DNA from: Serinus canaria
Lineage: Eukaryota > Chordata > Aves > Passeriformes > Fringillidae
NCBI RefSeq assembly: GCF_022539315.1
Contig: NC_066316.1
Span: forward strand, 62,167,994-62,231,993
DNA length: 64,000 bases
Direction: 5' to 3'
Part shown: positions 37,464 to 50,000 of the stretch, piece after piece
Layout of the letters: each line of letters begins with the position of its first letter
How positions within the stretch are numbered: the stretch's first letter is position 1
Made by a program: the position numbers and the translations under genes
Notes under the pieces: model-generated
What the model was told of the DNA's origin: nothing
Seen by the model: the letters and a program-made list of their open reading frames with translations, nothing else
Database searches by the model: none

Positions 37464-39471
37464 TAGAGTCAGGGGTTCTACACCCTCACTAGATAAGTGA
37501 TATTTAAATTTGCTTATCTGTGTTAGTACCTGAGAATCCCACCTCAGCAGCTGTTTGGTATATGCACACAAACCTCCTTTATCATGCTCATTGTGTAGAA
37601 TAAAAACTTTGGTTGTTCATTGTCACCTGAATATTACAAATATTCAGAGCCCAAAGCCTGATGGCAGCCATGCTTGTGGAACAGTCAATGTGACACCACT
37701 CAAGAGTGATTTGCGTGGAAAATGAGGACAGAATAGCACAAACTTGTTAATTTACTTAGTATTCTCCATTTAATGACCTGGAAGCCATTGCTGTCTTTCC
37801 ATTTCATCCAGTAGATTCAGTGTATTAGTAGAAAGCAAAAACCCAAAGCTTCACAACATATACATGCCAAAAAAAAAAAATTCTCTATGCTTTAGAACTT
37901 TCATGAAACTAACCAGCATCATGCCTTCTGAACACAATTCAAATATGACCAAAAAAAAAAAACTTTAATGCCTTTGTCAGAAAACACTTCTTTTTGTGTT
38001 GTCTTCTTGATGATTAATATTTAAGATTCCTTCTCAGAAATAATCTCACATACTCAGAAGAGGTGCCTCTCAAAAAGAGACACTTTATGCTCTGTTTTCC
38101 TAGACCCAAACAGAAATTACAATTACTCAAACATGTTAATCACTGTCATTGTCCCAAATTTCTAAGAATTAGTAAATTTAAAAATGCATAGCCAGAACTA
38201 TGGAATCATTAAAAATACATTAAAAAGCTCAAGCCCTACAAAAACTTTAAAACATCCATGATTCCCACCTATTTGCCTAAATTTTTTTTGACTCAGAGCT
38301 CTGCAGGACCTGGAAAGTACGGCTACTTCTTCACTTTTTAAAATTTTACAGTAGGTCTTCATTCAAAAGTATTTTTACTGCCCAGAATGACATTCAATCT
38401 ATAGTGTGGTGATATGTCTAATTTTTATTGGAGAATGAAGATACGAATTTCTAGTAAAAGACTCTCAAAACTACAATTTTTATAGGGTTTTAGATTTGCC
38501 TGTGTTTTTGTTTTGTGGTGTTTTCTAATTGTCTTTTTTTCATTTTTAAGGATACAAAGGCTGGCTAATAGGCATCATCTATTTTCCTTCACTGTTGTCT
38601 GGACTACCATCAAACCAAGAAGCAAAATGTGGATAATTTCAGTAAAATCTAAAGTTACTGGAAAATTTGCTAGCTTTGAATCATATATAGAACAAAACCA
38701 AAAAAAAAAAGACTCTCTCTTTTAGAACTACTGTTAGATCACTAGGTCTGTCTTGTAGTAATTCACATTACCATTATTCAGTTTTGGATAATTTTACCAA
38801 AATATTGTTTCATCAAAATTTCACAGTCTTGCTCTAGTAGGAGAAAAAAGCAACTAGATTTTGAAGGGTTTGTTCCTTCCATAAATGAAACATCTCACAC
38901 TGCTTTAAACTCAATATTTCTCATGTCTATGCACTTAATGCTCTGCTAGTTTTTATGACACTACTTGTCTCACAAGTGAAATCAGGCTACTGGTCTTAGC
39001 ATTCTTACTGTTCTCCACATATGGTTATCTCCTTTATGACCTAGATGAATTACTTTTGCTCCTTATTTCCCATGTGTTAATGAACATCTTTGTTTAATTT
39101 TATTCACAGTCACAGCAGCTTCTATTATTCATTCAAGCCTAGAAAGGCAAGTTATTTACCTATAAGCAGAGACTTTTCCCAGCACATTTATAAGCACACA
39201 TATAAATTAGAGTTATTATTTTGACCGTGCAATAAAGTTTCCTTAGAGTTCTCTAATCACTTTTAGAATTATACTGTAATGAAAATCTATTCCTCTTATG
39301 GTCCTTTACACACTACAAAAGTAGCATTTCTAATGCAACTTATAGATCAGGGCAGGAAGGTGTGGAAAATTAACCTTTTGCCATTTCTAAATAGGATAGG
39401 ACAATGAACGAGTGCAAAAAATTTCTTTTGAAAAGTTATTTTCTTGTCTTTATGAAGTAATTCTTTGGTTT
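37464..39471. other. Non-coding stretch, no gene recognised
   Basis: AT-rich, with A runs near 37869-37880 and 37951-37962. No recognisable gene or repeat before the LTR at 39477. Confidence 0.6.
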
Positions 39472-39476
39472 ATCTG
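39472..39476. repeat. Target-site duplication, left copy (atctg)
   Basis: The pentamer atctg immediately precedes the TGTG start of the solo LTR and recurs exactly at 39869-39873. Confidence 0.85.
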
Positions 39477-39868
39477 TGTGCCAGTTCTGGCCAGGACTGG
39501 GTTTGTTTTTGCACAGCCAGGGTGCGTGGCTTGGATGTTATTCTATCCCACCTCACTGTCAGGTGTGGAGAGAAGGGTTTTCTTCTGGTCCAGTGAGCCT
39601 GGCAGGCAAAGCCATGCAGTGTTGTTGGTTTTTGGGGGGTTTTGGAATAAATTGTTCCTTTCTTCTACCCTTCATCAATACTGTTGCTGTTCCAGTAAAT
39701 CGTTCTTGTCTTAATCCATGATGTTTTTCATTTGTGCCTCCAATTCTCTTCTCCAACCCCCTGCAGAGGGAGGGGAAAGTGGGGGAGCGAGGAAGTGGCA
39801 TGCTCTGGTGGTTTGGAGAATCTTAGTGGGACCACCAAACTAGAGAGCAGCATTCCTAAATCATGACA
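39477..39868 (+). mobile_element. Intact solo LTR of an endogenous retrovirus, 392 bp, with 5-bp target-site duplication
   Basis: The element starts TGTGCCAG and ends TCATGACA, with TG...CA termini. It is bracketed by identical atctg pentamers. It resembles a well-known bird LTR type: a 'ggccaggactgggtttg' block near 39489, an AATAAA signal at 39646-39651, then 'tgttgctgttccagtaaat' near 39682, a C-rich/G-rich pair around 39755-39785, and the ending 'cctaaatcatgaca'. The 5-bp duplication fits ERVL-type or some class I elements. The family is not assigned. No internal retroviral sequence adjoins, so it is a recombined solo LTR. The small frames here (39412-39714 +, 39476-39721 +, 39559-39801 -) arise from LTR text and are not genes. 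Confidence 0.9.
39646..39651 (+). terminator. LTR polyadenylation signal AATAAA
   Basis: Canonical AATAAA in the middle of the 392-bp solo LTR, followed by T-rich sequence. In the provirus it would have directed 3'-end formation. It may act as a cryptic polyadenylation site for plus-strand transcripts crossing this locus. Confidence 0.6.
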
Positions 39869-39873
39869 ATCTG
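39869..39873. repeat. Target-site duplication, right copy (atctg)
   Basis: Exact copy of 39472-39476 directly after the LTR end. Confidence 0.85.
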
Positions 39874-41773
39874 TTGGGAAGTACAACGTGATCTCTACTC
39901 ATATGTCTTCACTCATGAATAAAACAAGGCATGGGCTCTAAAACACAGATGAGTGGCTGTACTTCAACAGTCCTTCTGTTTAGTACTATTAATTCATTCC
40001 TAGATGATGTTCATTTACTCATGTAAATAAGAAAAAAACATTTAATTTTTATGAAGAAATTTTGATGTCTAAGAAGCAATGGGCAAAAGGGAAAAAATAC
40101 CCAAAATCAAGTATTCAAAAGGGTTTTTCTCTTCTTTCCCTTCGCATCTCTTCAAAAGTGCTTCCAACATGACACAACAAAATAATTAGGTGAAGGTGAC
40201 TGTTGGACAATTTTATTCTTTTCCTAGAAATGGCTGTTGTCTCAATAAAGTATGTTAAGATTCATTTTTTCTAAATCAAAGGTTTTGCCTTACTGTAGGA
40301 CACCACATTTGGCAAAACATTTTTAAAGATAGGACACAGCCAGAAATTGTAGTTCAAATTTTTGTACTGAAAATTTTGTTAGCAATAAAATCTGGATGCT
40401 TCTTCCAAAATGTAATACTGATTAAAGACTGTGTAGCTATTGAAATCCATTAAAGTCATGCTGTTGTCTTGAATGAGATTTTTTAAAGACTCCAACTCTT
40501 GCAAAAAGAAGAAAAAAAGAAAAAAACCCAAGAAATTCGTTAATTACTTCTACAAGTAAGAGAATTAAATATCTGAGGAATTAGCAACAAAACCATTCCA
40601 TATTCCTTGTGTACATCTAGATATCTATAGAAAGGAGAGCATTCACTGGCTAAGTATTGTCTTCTATTGCATTTGCAATGAGATAAACAGAACATAGGCA
40701 CATGCTGGATTTTCATGACAATGTTAACATGTTTTACATACTATTTTCATATTGGGTGGGGAGAAACAGGCAAAAAAGGAAAGGAATTTGTGTAGCAACT
40801 CTGATCTTGGTTTAGTTATTTTGAGTATTGCATTACATAAATTCTGATTCCTTAAAAATTAGTTAAATGTAATTTAAAAAGAATAAGCTGAAACACTATA
40901 ATCACTACCACCATAAAATAACTAAGCCGCATTTTTAAGCCTCTGAGACAAAAGTTACTAGGTTACCATCCCTGTTTTTTATCAGTAAAGAATTAAGCTC
41001 TTGTGCCTGAGGTTTGCAGTAGTTGTTCAGACAAGAACAAAGATATATGATAACAAAAAGTAGAAATGGATTAATTTTGTCAAACAGATACAACCCAAAG
41101 TATGAATTTCATTGCCAACATTATTTAATTTTTCTGACAAGATTGCAATAAACAATTAGCACTGTGGTATATTTCCATGGGTCCATATCTCATTGCTGTC
41201 AACCACCACCATGAACCAAGCCTGGTTTTCTGATGAACAGAGAAAGCTCGTGGGCCAGAGCCTTACCTTTTAATGTGTGCCCATGGAATAAGGCTCTAGC
41301 CCCTAAAGGAGTATTTTCGTTATGTAAATTGCCATTCAGTGTTGCCATTCTGGCATGGCAAAACAAGTATGTTAAGTTTTTTACTCCACCTTATCATTAT
41401 TTACTTAATTACAGATATAAGAAGCTTCCTGAAGGGGCATCTGTAGAGGAAAAGGGAGATCAGGAGGCAAACTGTATCCTACAGAGGTGTTCTTAGATAT
41501 CCTGAGGCTGCTCCTCTCAGGTGCTAAAGAGCTTGGCTATATGGACTAGAACCAAACTGAAGGCCAACTGAAGCTTTTGGAAATACAGCAGAATGTAACT
41601 ATGAATTTCACCCCCTAGGGGAAAAAGCAAACAAATAAACAAAAAAAAAAAAAAAACCAAACCAAAAAACTCCTCAACTGTTCAAATTTAAAAGCAAGTA
41701 CAATTGCCCAGTAGGATACATCCTTGGAGTCTGATGGTTGCTAAGCTCTCTTAGAACTTCAAAAAGAAAATTG

Positions 41774-41800
41774 TAAAAAAAAAAAAAAAAAAAAAAAAAG
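41774..41800 (+). repeat. Poly-A run
   Basis: An uninterrupted A run of more than 20 bases, ending at about 41799. No upstream retrocopy or LINE was recognised, so it is recorded as a simple repeat. It produces a run of Phe in the spurious minus-strand frame 41751-41936. Confidence 0.85.
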
Positions 41801-44773
41801 GAAATGCCTCTTTAGTCAAAAGTAAAAATCTTTTTTCTCCAAGGAAGTCAAAAAGTTTTCCCAAAGTCTTTAACAAGTACACAATTGTACTTTCTATACA
41901 AGAAAATGAGAAAAAAAAGTGGAAAAGAAACAGCAAAGTTTGTTACAGGCCTCAGTCCAAAAACTTCTTACTATTGGCCTAGATGTGTATTGCAGTTGAG
42001 GAACTCCAACAGATACAGAAAAACTTCCAAACTTTGACAGAAGCAAGGAACATGTCACTTTCATAGGGGTCTGAACTGAAAGCTACCAGAGCACAATTTT
42101 ATGCACTAATTTATCCTTTAATACAGTAGAACAAATGATGGCAAAGATCCTGATCCTTTTAACCCTCCAAATTAGTTCCAGGAAGAGAAGCAGTCATTCA
42201 GTGAGTGCCAAGGATCAGAGAGTATATGGACTATAAACTGGGATGTCTCCTGACTGCCCAAAAGGAGCTGCAAGAATAGCAGTGTAGCATGTAATATGAT
42301 GTAATATGTAATTTGAAAGGATTATAAAATGAAGAAACAGCCTCCTCAACTACCCATAATAATGATAAATGAGCATTCTGCCATAATGCCACTTCCCTGC
42401 ATAAAACTGAAATAAGTGAATATTGTCACTTTGATAATTAGTCATAAGTAAAAAATATTAAACATGCCAAGCTTGAACATTTTACTATGCTAGGCAGACA
42501 AAAATTAATTACTGATGATGATATAAATACATAATTATTGAGTTCAATCTGTAAATATGGAAATTATAACTCATAAAACTGGTAAAACTCCTATTTCTCT
42601 ATTTCGCCTAAGCAGTATGATATAGAAATAAAAGTATTTTCACCAGTTTTGTAATTTCAAAAAAAAAGCTCTTGGGAGCCTTTTCTGGAGTAAGCACACA
42701 TGGATCAAGGCACCAATGGTCCCTCTAATCCAAATATTTGCCAGACACCCCTGCTTTCCCTTGAAATCTTCCAGCTGCTGATGACTCAGCTTTTGAGCTA
42801 TGAACTAATAGCACCATTCACTTTTTCAGTATTAGAAAAGTGATACTGCCTGTTCTTAAAAAGTTTGCAGGATTGTAAGCACTTGTAAAGATTAAGTAGT
42901 ATTCTGTACTATGCTGGTACAGAAAACATTCCTTCCTCATGTTATTGCTCTTCATCTGTGCAGCTTCTCAGTCTTTGCCACTCAAAATTCAGACATTGAT
43001 GTTTGTGCCTTATGCAAAGCATTCTTGTGCTAATTACACACCATGATTTTCATGCAGACCTTGCAAGACCTACAATCATCAGTTGTAGGTCACAGCATCA
43101 TTTCCTTCTTTTGCAGCAAATGTCTAAACAGAAACAAATGAGAAAATTCTTCCCTAATCATCATCCACCAAGGTCGACTAATGCATATAAAAGAACTCTT
43201 TAAATTACTGTTTATAGATTTCCTTTATTTAATGATCTTTTTCTATTATCATGTTTTTGTATCACTCAAGTCACTCTTGAGTAGTTGGTGTCAGTTGAAA
43301 CAACCAAAACTTCTTTGCAAAGGGATATAAGCCACCACTGATGAAGATGTTGACTGCATATAGGTGAGTATATTAATGGTATTAAGTTGCCCGAAGACCT
43401 CTGCAGTTCCTGACCCTTAGTAGGTGTTTATCAGCTTTGAAAATCACTAATTCTAATTAGACACTGAGTTCTCTTTCCAATAAGGTGCCATTCTTCAGTA
43501 ACAGAGATTGAGTGCTGGAAACAAAGCATGAAGGGCACTGAAGCCCTGCACGTTGTTACTTTACACAGGGCAAAAACATTTCACCATTTAGACTGGAGCT
43601 CCTGGAGGCAAGCTGAAGTAACAATTGATATTGTGTGTGTGCATTAAAATAAATCATTGTTATTGTTACCCAGTAACACTAGGTTATCCCCTGAGTCACA
43701 CTAGGTGCCGAGGAATACCTCTGCAGGGCATAGAAAGCTTGAGGGAGTAGACAATCATGAAGATTTCAGAAAAAATCAGAAGATGATGACCCGTTGTTCA
43801 TATATACATTGTATGTATGCACTGTTCTCACATACATATATAGTCTAGCTCCTCTTTAATCCACAATTTCATAGTGAAGGTTACCAGAGTTCTGGGCTGG
43901 TATGAATGGTATGTGTTATATTTCAGTGATAGTACTATGAAAAAATAACAGAAATCAAAGTCCATTTGATAATCTGATCTTCATTTACCAAAAAAGGTCC
44001 CATTAAAAGCCACTAATAAATATATTTACATTCTTCTTTGAGTCCCCATTGTATGCAAGGCTTTTGTAGCTTCCTCTAACTGTGTACAATATTAAAGCAG
44101 TTCTTCAGTTCTGAAAGCTCCAGTGCCCCAAGTTTAAGTGATCACTATGGAGAATAAAAAATTGAAGCTTTTGACTAGATAAAAAGAGGGAAAACAATCA
44201 ACCTACAGGGAAATAATACTTCAATACATGGTAGGAAGGGAAAAAAGATAATCACCTACAAGAAGAAACTGAGTAATTTCATCTGCAGTTTTGTAGCTCA
44301 GTATTTTCAAGCTATCCATGAAATGCAAGCAGATCAGTATTCTCACTTCAATACCATATTTTAGGGCAAGAATGAGACTTTGATAATTTGAATGCACTGT
44401 GATAGTGCATCAAATTAATTTAGTCCTGAAGAGCAAAATGCTTGTGTTTCTGAACCATAAACTGATGGCAGAGAGAACATGAGCGGAAAAAATGAAAGCT
44501 TTATTCCCCCTTCAGAAGCCAATCTTTGTAATGATTTCATGAGCAGTTAAAAACCACTACTTTGAAATAGAGAAAAAATGAATTTGAAGATCCTGAATAC
44601 TATGGGGTATAGTTTTGCTTCCCCATTTTACTAACAGGCAACGTAGAGGGTTTATTTTATTGGTGCTACATTTGTAAAAGGTTTGAATGCAAACAAACAA
44701 AAAAACATAACCAAAAGGAGCTTCAGATGTTTTTTTGGTTTTTTTTAATCTTCTAATAAATGTAAAAGGAAAT

Positions 44774-44801
44774 TTATTCCTACACTTTTATTCCTACACT
44801 T
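44774..44801 (+). repeat. Perfect 14-bp tandem duplication
   Basis: The unit ttattcctacactt occurs at 44774-44787 and again at 44788-44801. A simple slippage duplication. Confidence 0.9.
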
Positions 44802-46872
44802 AAAAAATATGAGGAAGTACACTTTTTCTAGAAGAAAAGGATTTGAGAAGTCTAAGGAAGAAAGTGATTTTTTTTCTAGTGACCATGGGTGGGATGAGGT
44901 TGTTTAAAGAAGCAAACAAACAAAACCCCAAATATTAACAGAAAAGAAGTCCAGTTGAAGGAGGATTCAGTAATGTACATATAACAATACATAATAATAA
45001 AGGAGATTTCTGTTATGTGAAATAGTAGATTTCTACTTGGAATATTAAGTTATTCAAGATTTCTAACCCACAAGAAAATTCTTTGGGACCTGAGAAAGTC
45101 TGATTGAGCAATGCCTTATTTTCCTATCCAAATAAAAGATATAATTTTACCTACACTTTGCCATTTTGGTGCATTTAATCTGCCCAGACACAGATTTAAA
45201 TACTTTAGTTATCAGAATTGATAGAAGGAAATGTGCATTTCCATGAAGTCAGCAGACTTGCTCCAAAAGCAGATATTTACATTGTGGGAATGAACAAACT
45301 GCTTCCTTGTGCTTGTTTCCCTCCAGTCAGTATAGAGGGGCTCTAGACAACCAGTTGAGTTAAATAAGTTAAGTTGTTCTCCATTGATAGGGCTACACTA
45401 AGACATAGAAATACAGCAGAATCATGCTGATGGCAAGCTCAGCCATTCAAGAACTGTAAAGGAAGTACATAAAGGGATGAGAAAAGGGAGGCAGTGACTC
45501 GGAATAGTCACACCAGCAACGTATTCTTTTCTCTATTGTACATTTGAGTGGTAAAGATCAGCACTAAGGACATAGTTTTCACATGTATTTTAATCTGTCC
45601 ACTCCAAGAATATCAGACTGGTGCAAAATTTTATATAAGAAGAAGGAAAAAAAAAAAAAGGTAAGTATTCTATGTGCAATTATGGAAGCCAGGAAAACCT
45701 GGCTTCAGGTACCATAAGGGCCTACTGTGTAAATGTACCATGGCTAAATCTGAAATTCTGAAGACAGCTAAAACTTTAAAACCTCAGCTTTGATATTTTG
45801 CCAGTCAAAGGTTATTGCATGCCCTCTGATTCCAGGCTTACCGTCAGTTGTATTTCTTGCAAACTGTCCCAGAAAATCTAGACTACACTATTTGAGATTT
45901 GAGAATTATACCAGAACTAATAAATGTTCAGTGACGCAATTGCTCTTATTTAACACAAAAACACTTCAAGAGATTGGTTGCTAAATAACAGATCCTTTAA
46001 TATTTGGTGAATACTTATTTTTAGTCACTGAAGGTCATATACTGTCTTACTCTCTACCTATCCAGTCATGGGCCAAATGAGTGAAAAAACAGTGAGTGAA
46101 AAACTTCTTTTGCCCCATCTTCCTAACTAGTGCTAGCATACACACTAAAAATCAGGAAAAAAAAACAGATGAAGAGTGACCATTTATACTAGCAGATAAA
46201 GTTTTGAAATACAAATATTCTTTTGTAACAATTGTTTTAGCCCTTTTCCAGAAGTATGGTTTCCAGATAAGCAAATACTCAGAAGAGCAGGTAAGCTTTA
46301 TGGACCAGCAATCATTCTAATGAGCAGGTCAATGAGAGTTTTGAGAGCTTCAGAGCCACAGAATCCATTTCACAGCTTTCTACAGCCTAAGTGCTAATGC
46401 AGGCAGGAAAGTCATCCTGCCAATCACAACCCCATCTCTCCAAATCTTAGACTGAATCCCACTTAGAGTCAAACACAGCTTTTTATTTTCCTGCCTATGA
46501 TTCTCAAGTTGCCCTTCCAGGTGGTTGTTTTATGACCCAGAACAAAAGGAAACTGCCTCAGCCATTGGAAGTACCAATTACTGGTCCTGAAGGGCATATG
46601 GCTAGCAAAGGAGGCAGACTAAATAAAAGTCTAAGCAGAAATGATGACACCTGAATCACCTTGAATTTTGGCTCACCATACTTGAAGCTAAAGAGAGCTT
46701 CATAACGCTATTAGTTGTCTGCAAATTGCCAAGACATCAAAGGAATATTTTAATGAATGGTTAGAACAGGAAAAAAGATGAGGGAGGAGGGAGAATGATG
46801 AAAATCCAAGGAGTTTCTCATTAATCAAACCAGAACCTATAGATCGAGATTCTAAATTAAAACCTAAATTGT

Positions 46873-47037
46873 TTAAGGCTGCAAAGAGTGGTTGCAGAGT
46901 CTCCTTCTCTGGACATATTCAAAACTTGCCTGGATATGATCCTGTTCAACCTGCTCTAGGTGAACCTGCTTGTGCAGGGATTTGGACTAGATGTTCTTCA
47001 GAGGTTACTTCCAACCTCAACCATTCTGTGATTCTTC
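46873..47037 (+). mobile_element. CR1 LINE 3' end fragment
   Basis: Plus-strand CR1 3' terminus. Recognisable blocks in order are 'gagtctccttctctggacat', 'ttgcctggatatgatcctgt', 'aacctgctctaggtgaacct', 'ggatttggactagatgttct' and the closing 'aaccattctgtgattctt'. It covers only the last ~165 bases, so it is a strongly 5'-truncated insertion. The 62-codon frame 46869-47057 is the translated tail of CR1 and not a host gene. Confidence 0.92.
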
Positions 47038-50000
47038 AATTTGCCTGTATTGAATAAAAAGAAACATTACTGTGTTTTCCACTTGCAAATGCAGCTCAGC
47101 TAATAGACACCAAAACCATGTAAAAAGATTTCATCTTCCAACCTAGGCAGTTGTTTAAGTTATTCCTGTTTCCCTGACCACCTGTCAGCATTCATGACCC
47201 AGTGAAATTGCCAACTGAGTTGCTGATCAGGCAGTTAATAATGTAGAAGTTTCTTTCTTCTGTGGGCTTGTGTTTGTCATTAATGATAGAGCCACAAGCA
47301 AACAGTTCATCTAGTCTATAAATGGAACAAGTGTGAGGTAACACTGGTCACTAAATTAGCCAAATCTTCAGATGTCTTTGCCTGGAACCATAGTAAAAAC
47401 AAAGAAAAAGAGCTCTGCTCTTATCAAGAATATACCATGAACATACCTAGAGTTATCATCTAGTTAGTAGCTTCGTCCTTTTTATATGCTGCTCTATATC
47501 AAACTAGGATGTGAAAAAACTCACATCAGAGTTTTTCTGTTTTTTAGAGTTATCAGCTAATTGCCTCTGCTACTGGGCTTTGTCTAATACAGACATGTAT
47601 TCCAAGGAGCATAAGTCTTCACTTTTTTTGTGTGTAATCTCTCCATTGAGCAGAACAGATGAAAAAACATATAAGGGTAGATAGCACTCATAAACAAGAG
47701 CACAGAAGTCACTGTGCATCCAACTTTTCCTACTTATTTTCCTCGTTCTTGTTCTTCTCTTTTTCTTACCATGTTTGGCAAAGATGAGATATTTGCCACA
47801 GTGTTGCTTATTCCTGCACATCCAACCCCAAATACCAGTGCAGCTGTGTGTGGGAGTCAAGGCTATGAAATAGTTGAAATAATGATGTCTTTGGCTCATG
47901 GGAAAAAAAAATACCCAATAGGACCAAATGTGTTTCACTGCAATATGAATAAGTGGCAATTTCCTGGGTGCTTTGAGTCTTGAAGTTTCTTCATAATTGA
48001 GTCCTTCATTAGCATTTTTTAAGCATCTCTTCTCGTTTTCATTGCTTCACTGAAAGAAAATTATGCTTCAGCCTTACTTTATTTCCAACATTAATACAAG
48101 TCAATATTCATTCCGCCAGCACTCTCCCTTCAAGATTGGGATCTTCTTTTATGAAAAAAAGGACATCCTCTGAAAGCTTGGATTCTACAAAAAATATTTC
48201 CACAATTTCAAGAAAGTGAAACCTGAAATTTCAAAGTGTCTATATTTTGGTACTATCAGGAAATTAAAATAGCTTAGCAGTACAAAGACCAGAAAATTAA
48301 ATTCTCCAATAATAGTACAGTGCTATTTAACTCCTCTGGCTGAAGACAGCTTAAAGAGAAGTAAAGCTTAAAGTGCATGACTGTGTCTATTTTAATAATG
48401 TTTCCTTCCCTCTTTCCAGTGCAGGACCATGGCATATTCAGAAAGAATTACTGCATTAAAAGTTTTTCTTCCATGCTAACTAGAACCAATGGGCTCTTTT
48501 GTGACATTCTGTGCCTTAAATTCTTTTGCCGTACCTCAAATATTTCTTGTGGTCTTTCAGAAGACCTAACCTTTCATAGACACATTTTGTCAAGTTTATA
48601 CATTGCAATTAGAATAGACATTGCAACTATGACCATTAAAATAACTGAATTAAAAACAAAATCAAATGTGTATTTTGGACTGAGTGGTTTTATTTTCATT
48701 TAATTGCAATAACACTTTCTTTCAGAGCAGGAATTATGCAGAGTCATTTGAGAGCCTAAAAACATGTATCTAGTGCTTTAAAGTATCCTGATTGTTCTCC
48801 ATCTGCCACTCCTGAAGTGTCTCCCATTAATCACAGAGCCCAGCTGCCCAGCCTCTGTTATATCCTAGATTATATGTTGTGTGTTCCTCTGATGGCCCTC
48901 CTTAGGCACCTAGGTTGCTTCTTTACAGTTTAGTTTGCCTGTATAATAATAAGACAGGTAGGAAGGTCTGCTGCTCCATAAAGCCAAAAAGAGGTTTCAA
49001 GAGTCACTGATCAGCCTAAGAAATGCGAAGAGGCAGCCAAAATTGGCTTCAGTAATTTGGTACATTAGGAAAGTAGGGGATTTGTTCAGGAAGGCATTAT
49101 ACTGTGCTGCTGATGAATGGGAATCAACCTGCATCACTGAACCAGAATACACAGCCCAAGTAGAAATGAAGTGTTGAAGCACCCCAGGTGATGTGGTACC
49201 ATTAGGAGAGGAGTTAATAAGAAAAATTGTGATCTGGAGAAACATCAGGAAAAATTAAGTTGAGAAATTGTAAGAAATGAGGTCTGGCTGCAGTCTATTG
49301 GAAGCTGACTTTGAGCCTAAGGAAATGCACTTTATCTCCCAGGCAGATGGCTCCAGCGGAGCTCTAGAAAAAAAACTCTTAAGTGCAGACAGACAATTTT
49401 AAGAGCATATGAAAAGACAGAATAACCCCAGGAAGAGCTTTAGGTTTTCTGTATTGACAGTGAACTATGAGATGCAGTTCAATGAATCAGGATGGAACCA
49501 TGAAAATCTACTTTTCTTTTAACATTCAATATAGTAATAAAATTAGATTAATTAAAGTGGGAGTAGCAAGCTATAGAATAAAATTGAACAGGGTAGCAAT
49601 TTTTGGAGGGATTTTTTTCCTAAGTTCTTTATTCAAAGGAATGTATGTTAATGCCTGTTAAATACTGAAATAAAAACAAAAAAGGGAACCAAAACAACTG
49701 AAGCTTAAACAAAAAATATCAGTTCTTTTTTTTAAATATTTCTTTTTAAAAAGAAAAAATATGTGTTTGACTGATTTTATAGATATTTTTCCAATTTTAT
49801 TTACTGTGAGTCTGATCCAGCATACACTGAAGCAACAGGGAATTACATAAGACAATTGCAGTCCACGAAAGCACATTTTACAACAAGACATTTTATTCCC
49901 TATCAGAAAATCCACATACTTCAATACAGCATTTTAAATACAAACATGAACACAAAATCTCAGATTCTTCCTAGACTTTTGAAACAGTGACAGTGCTATT

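Larger units (their letters stand above)
39874..46872. other. Non-coding stretch with homopolymer runs, no gene recognised
   Basis: Short frames only, with no domain or splice pattern that I can support. A-rich low-complexity runs lie at 41639-41667 (A run followed by accaaaccaaaa) and 41774-41800 (A run of more than 20). An A/C tract followed by a T/G tract is at 44692-44748. A 9-bp inverted repeat with an AAAA loop (gaagccagg/cctggcttc) is at 45685-45706. Confidence 0.55.

Noticed and set aside
43800..43850. Imperfect inverted repeat of TATATACAT/ATGTATATA words.
   Set aside because: Low-complexity AT text readily forms such partial palindromes. Arms are interrupted and not convincing.
47570..47959. 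129-codon minus-strand frame, among the longer ones.
   Set aside because: No domain, mixed composition, an overlapping 89-codon plus frame over the same bases, and no promoter or splice context.
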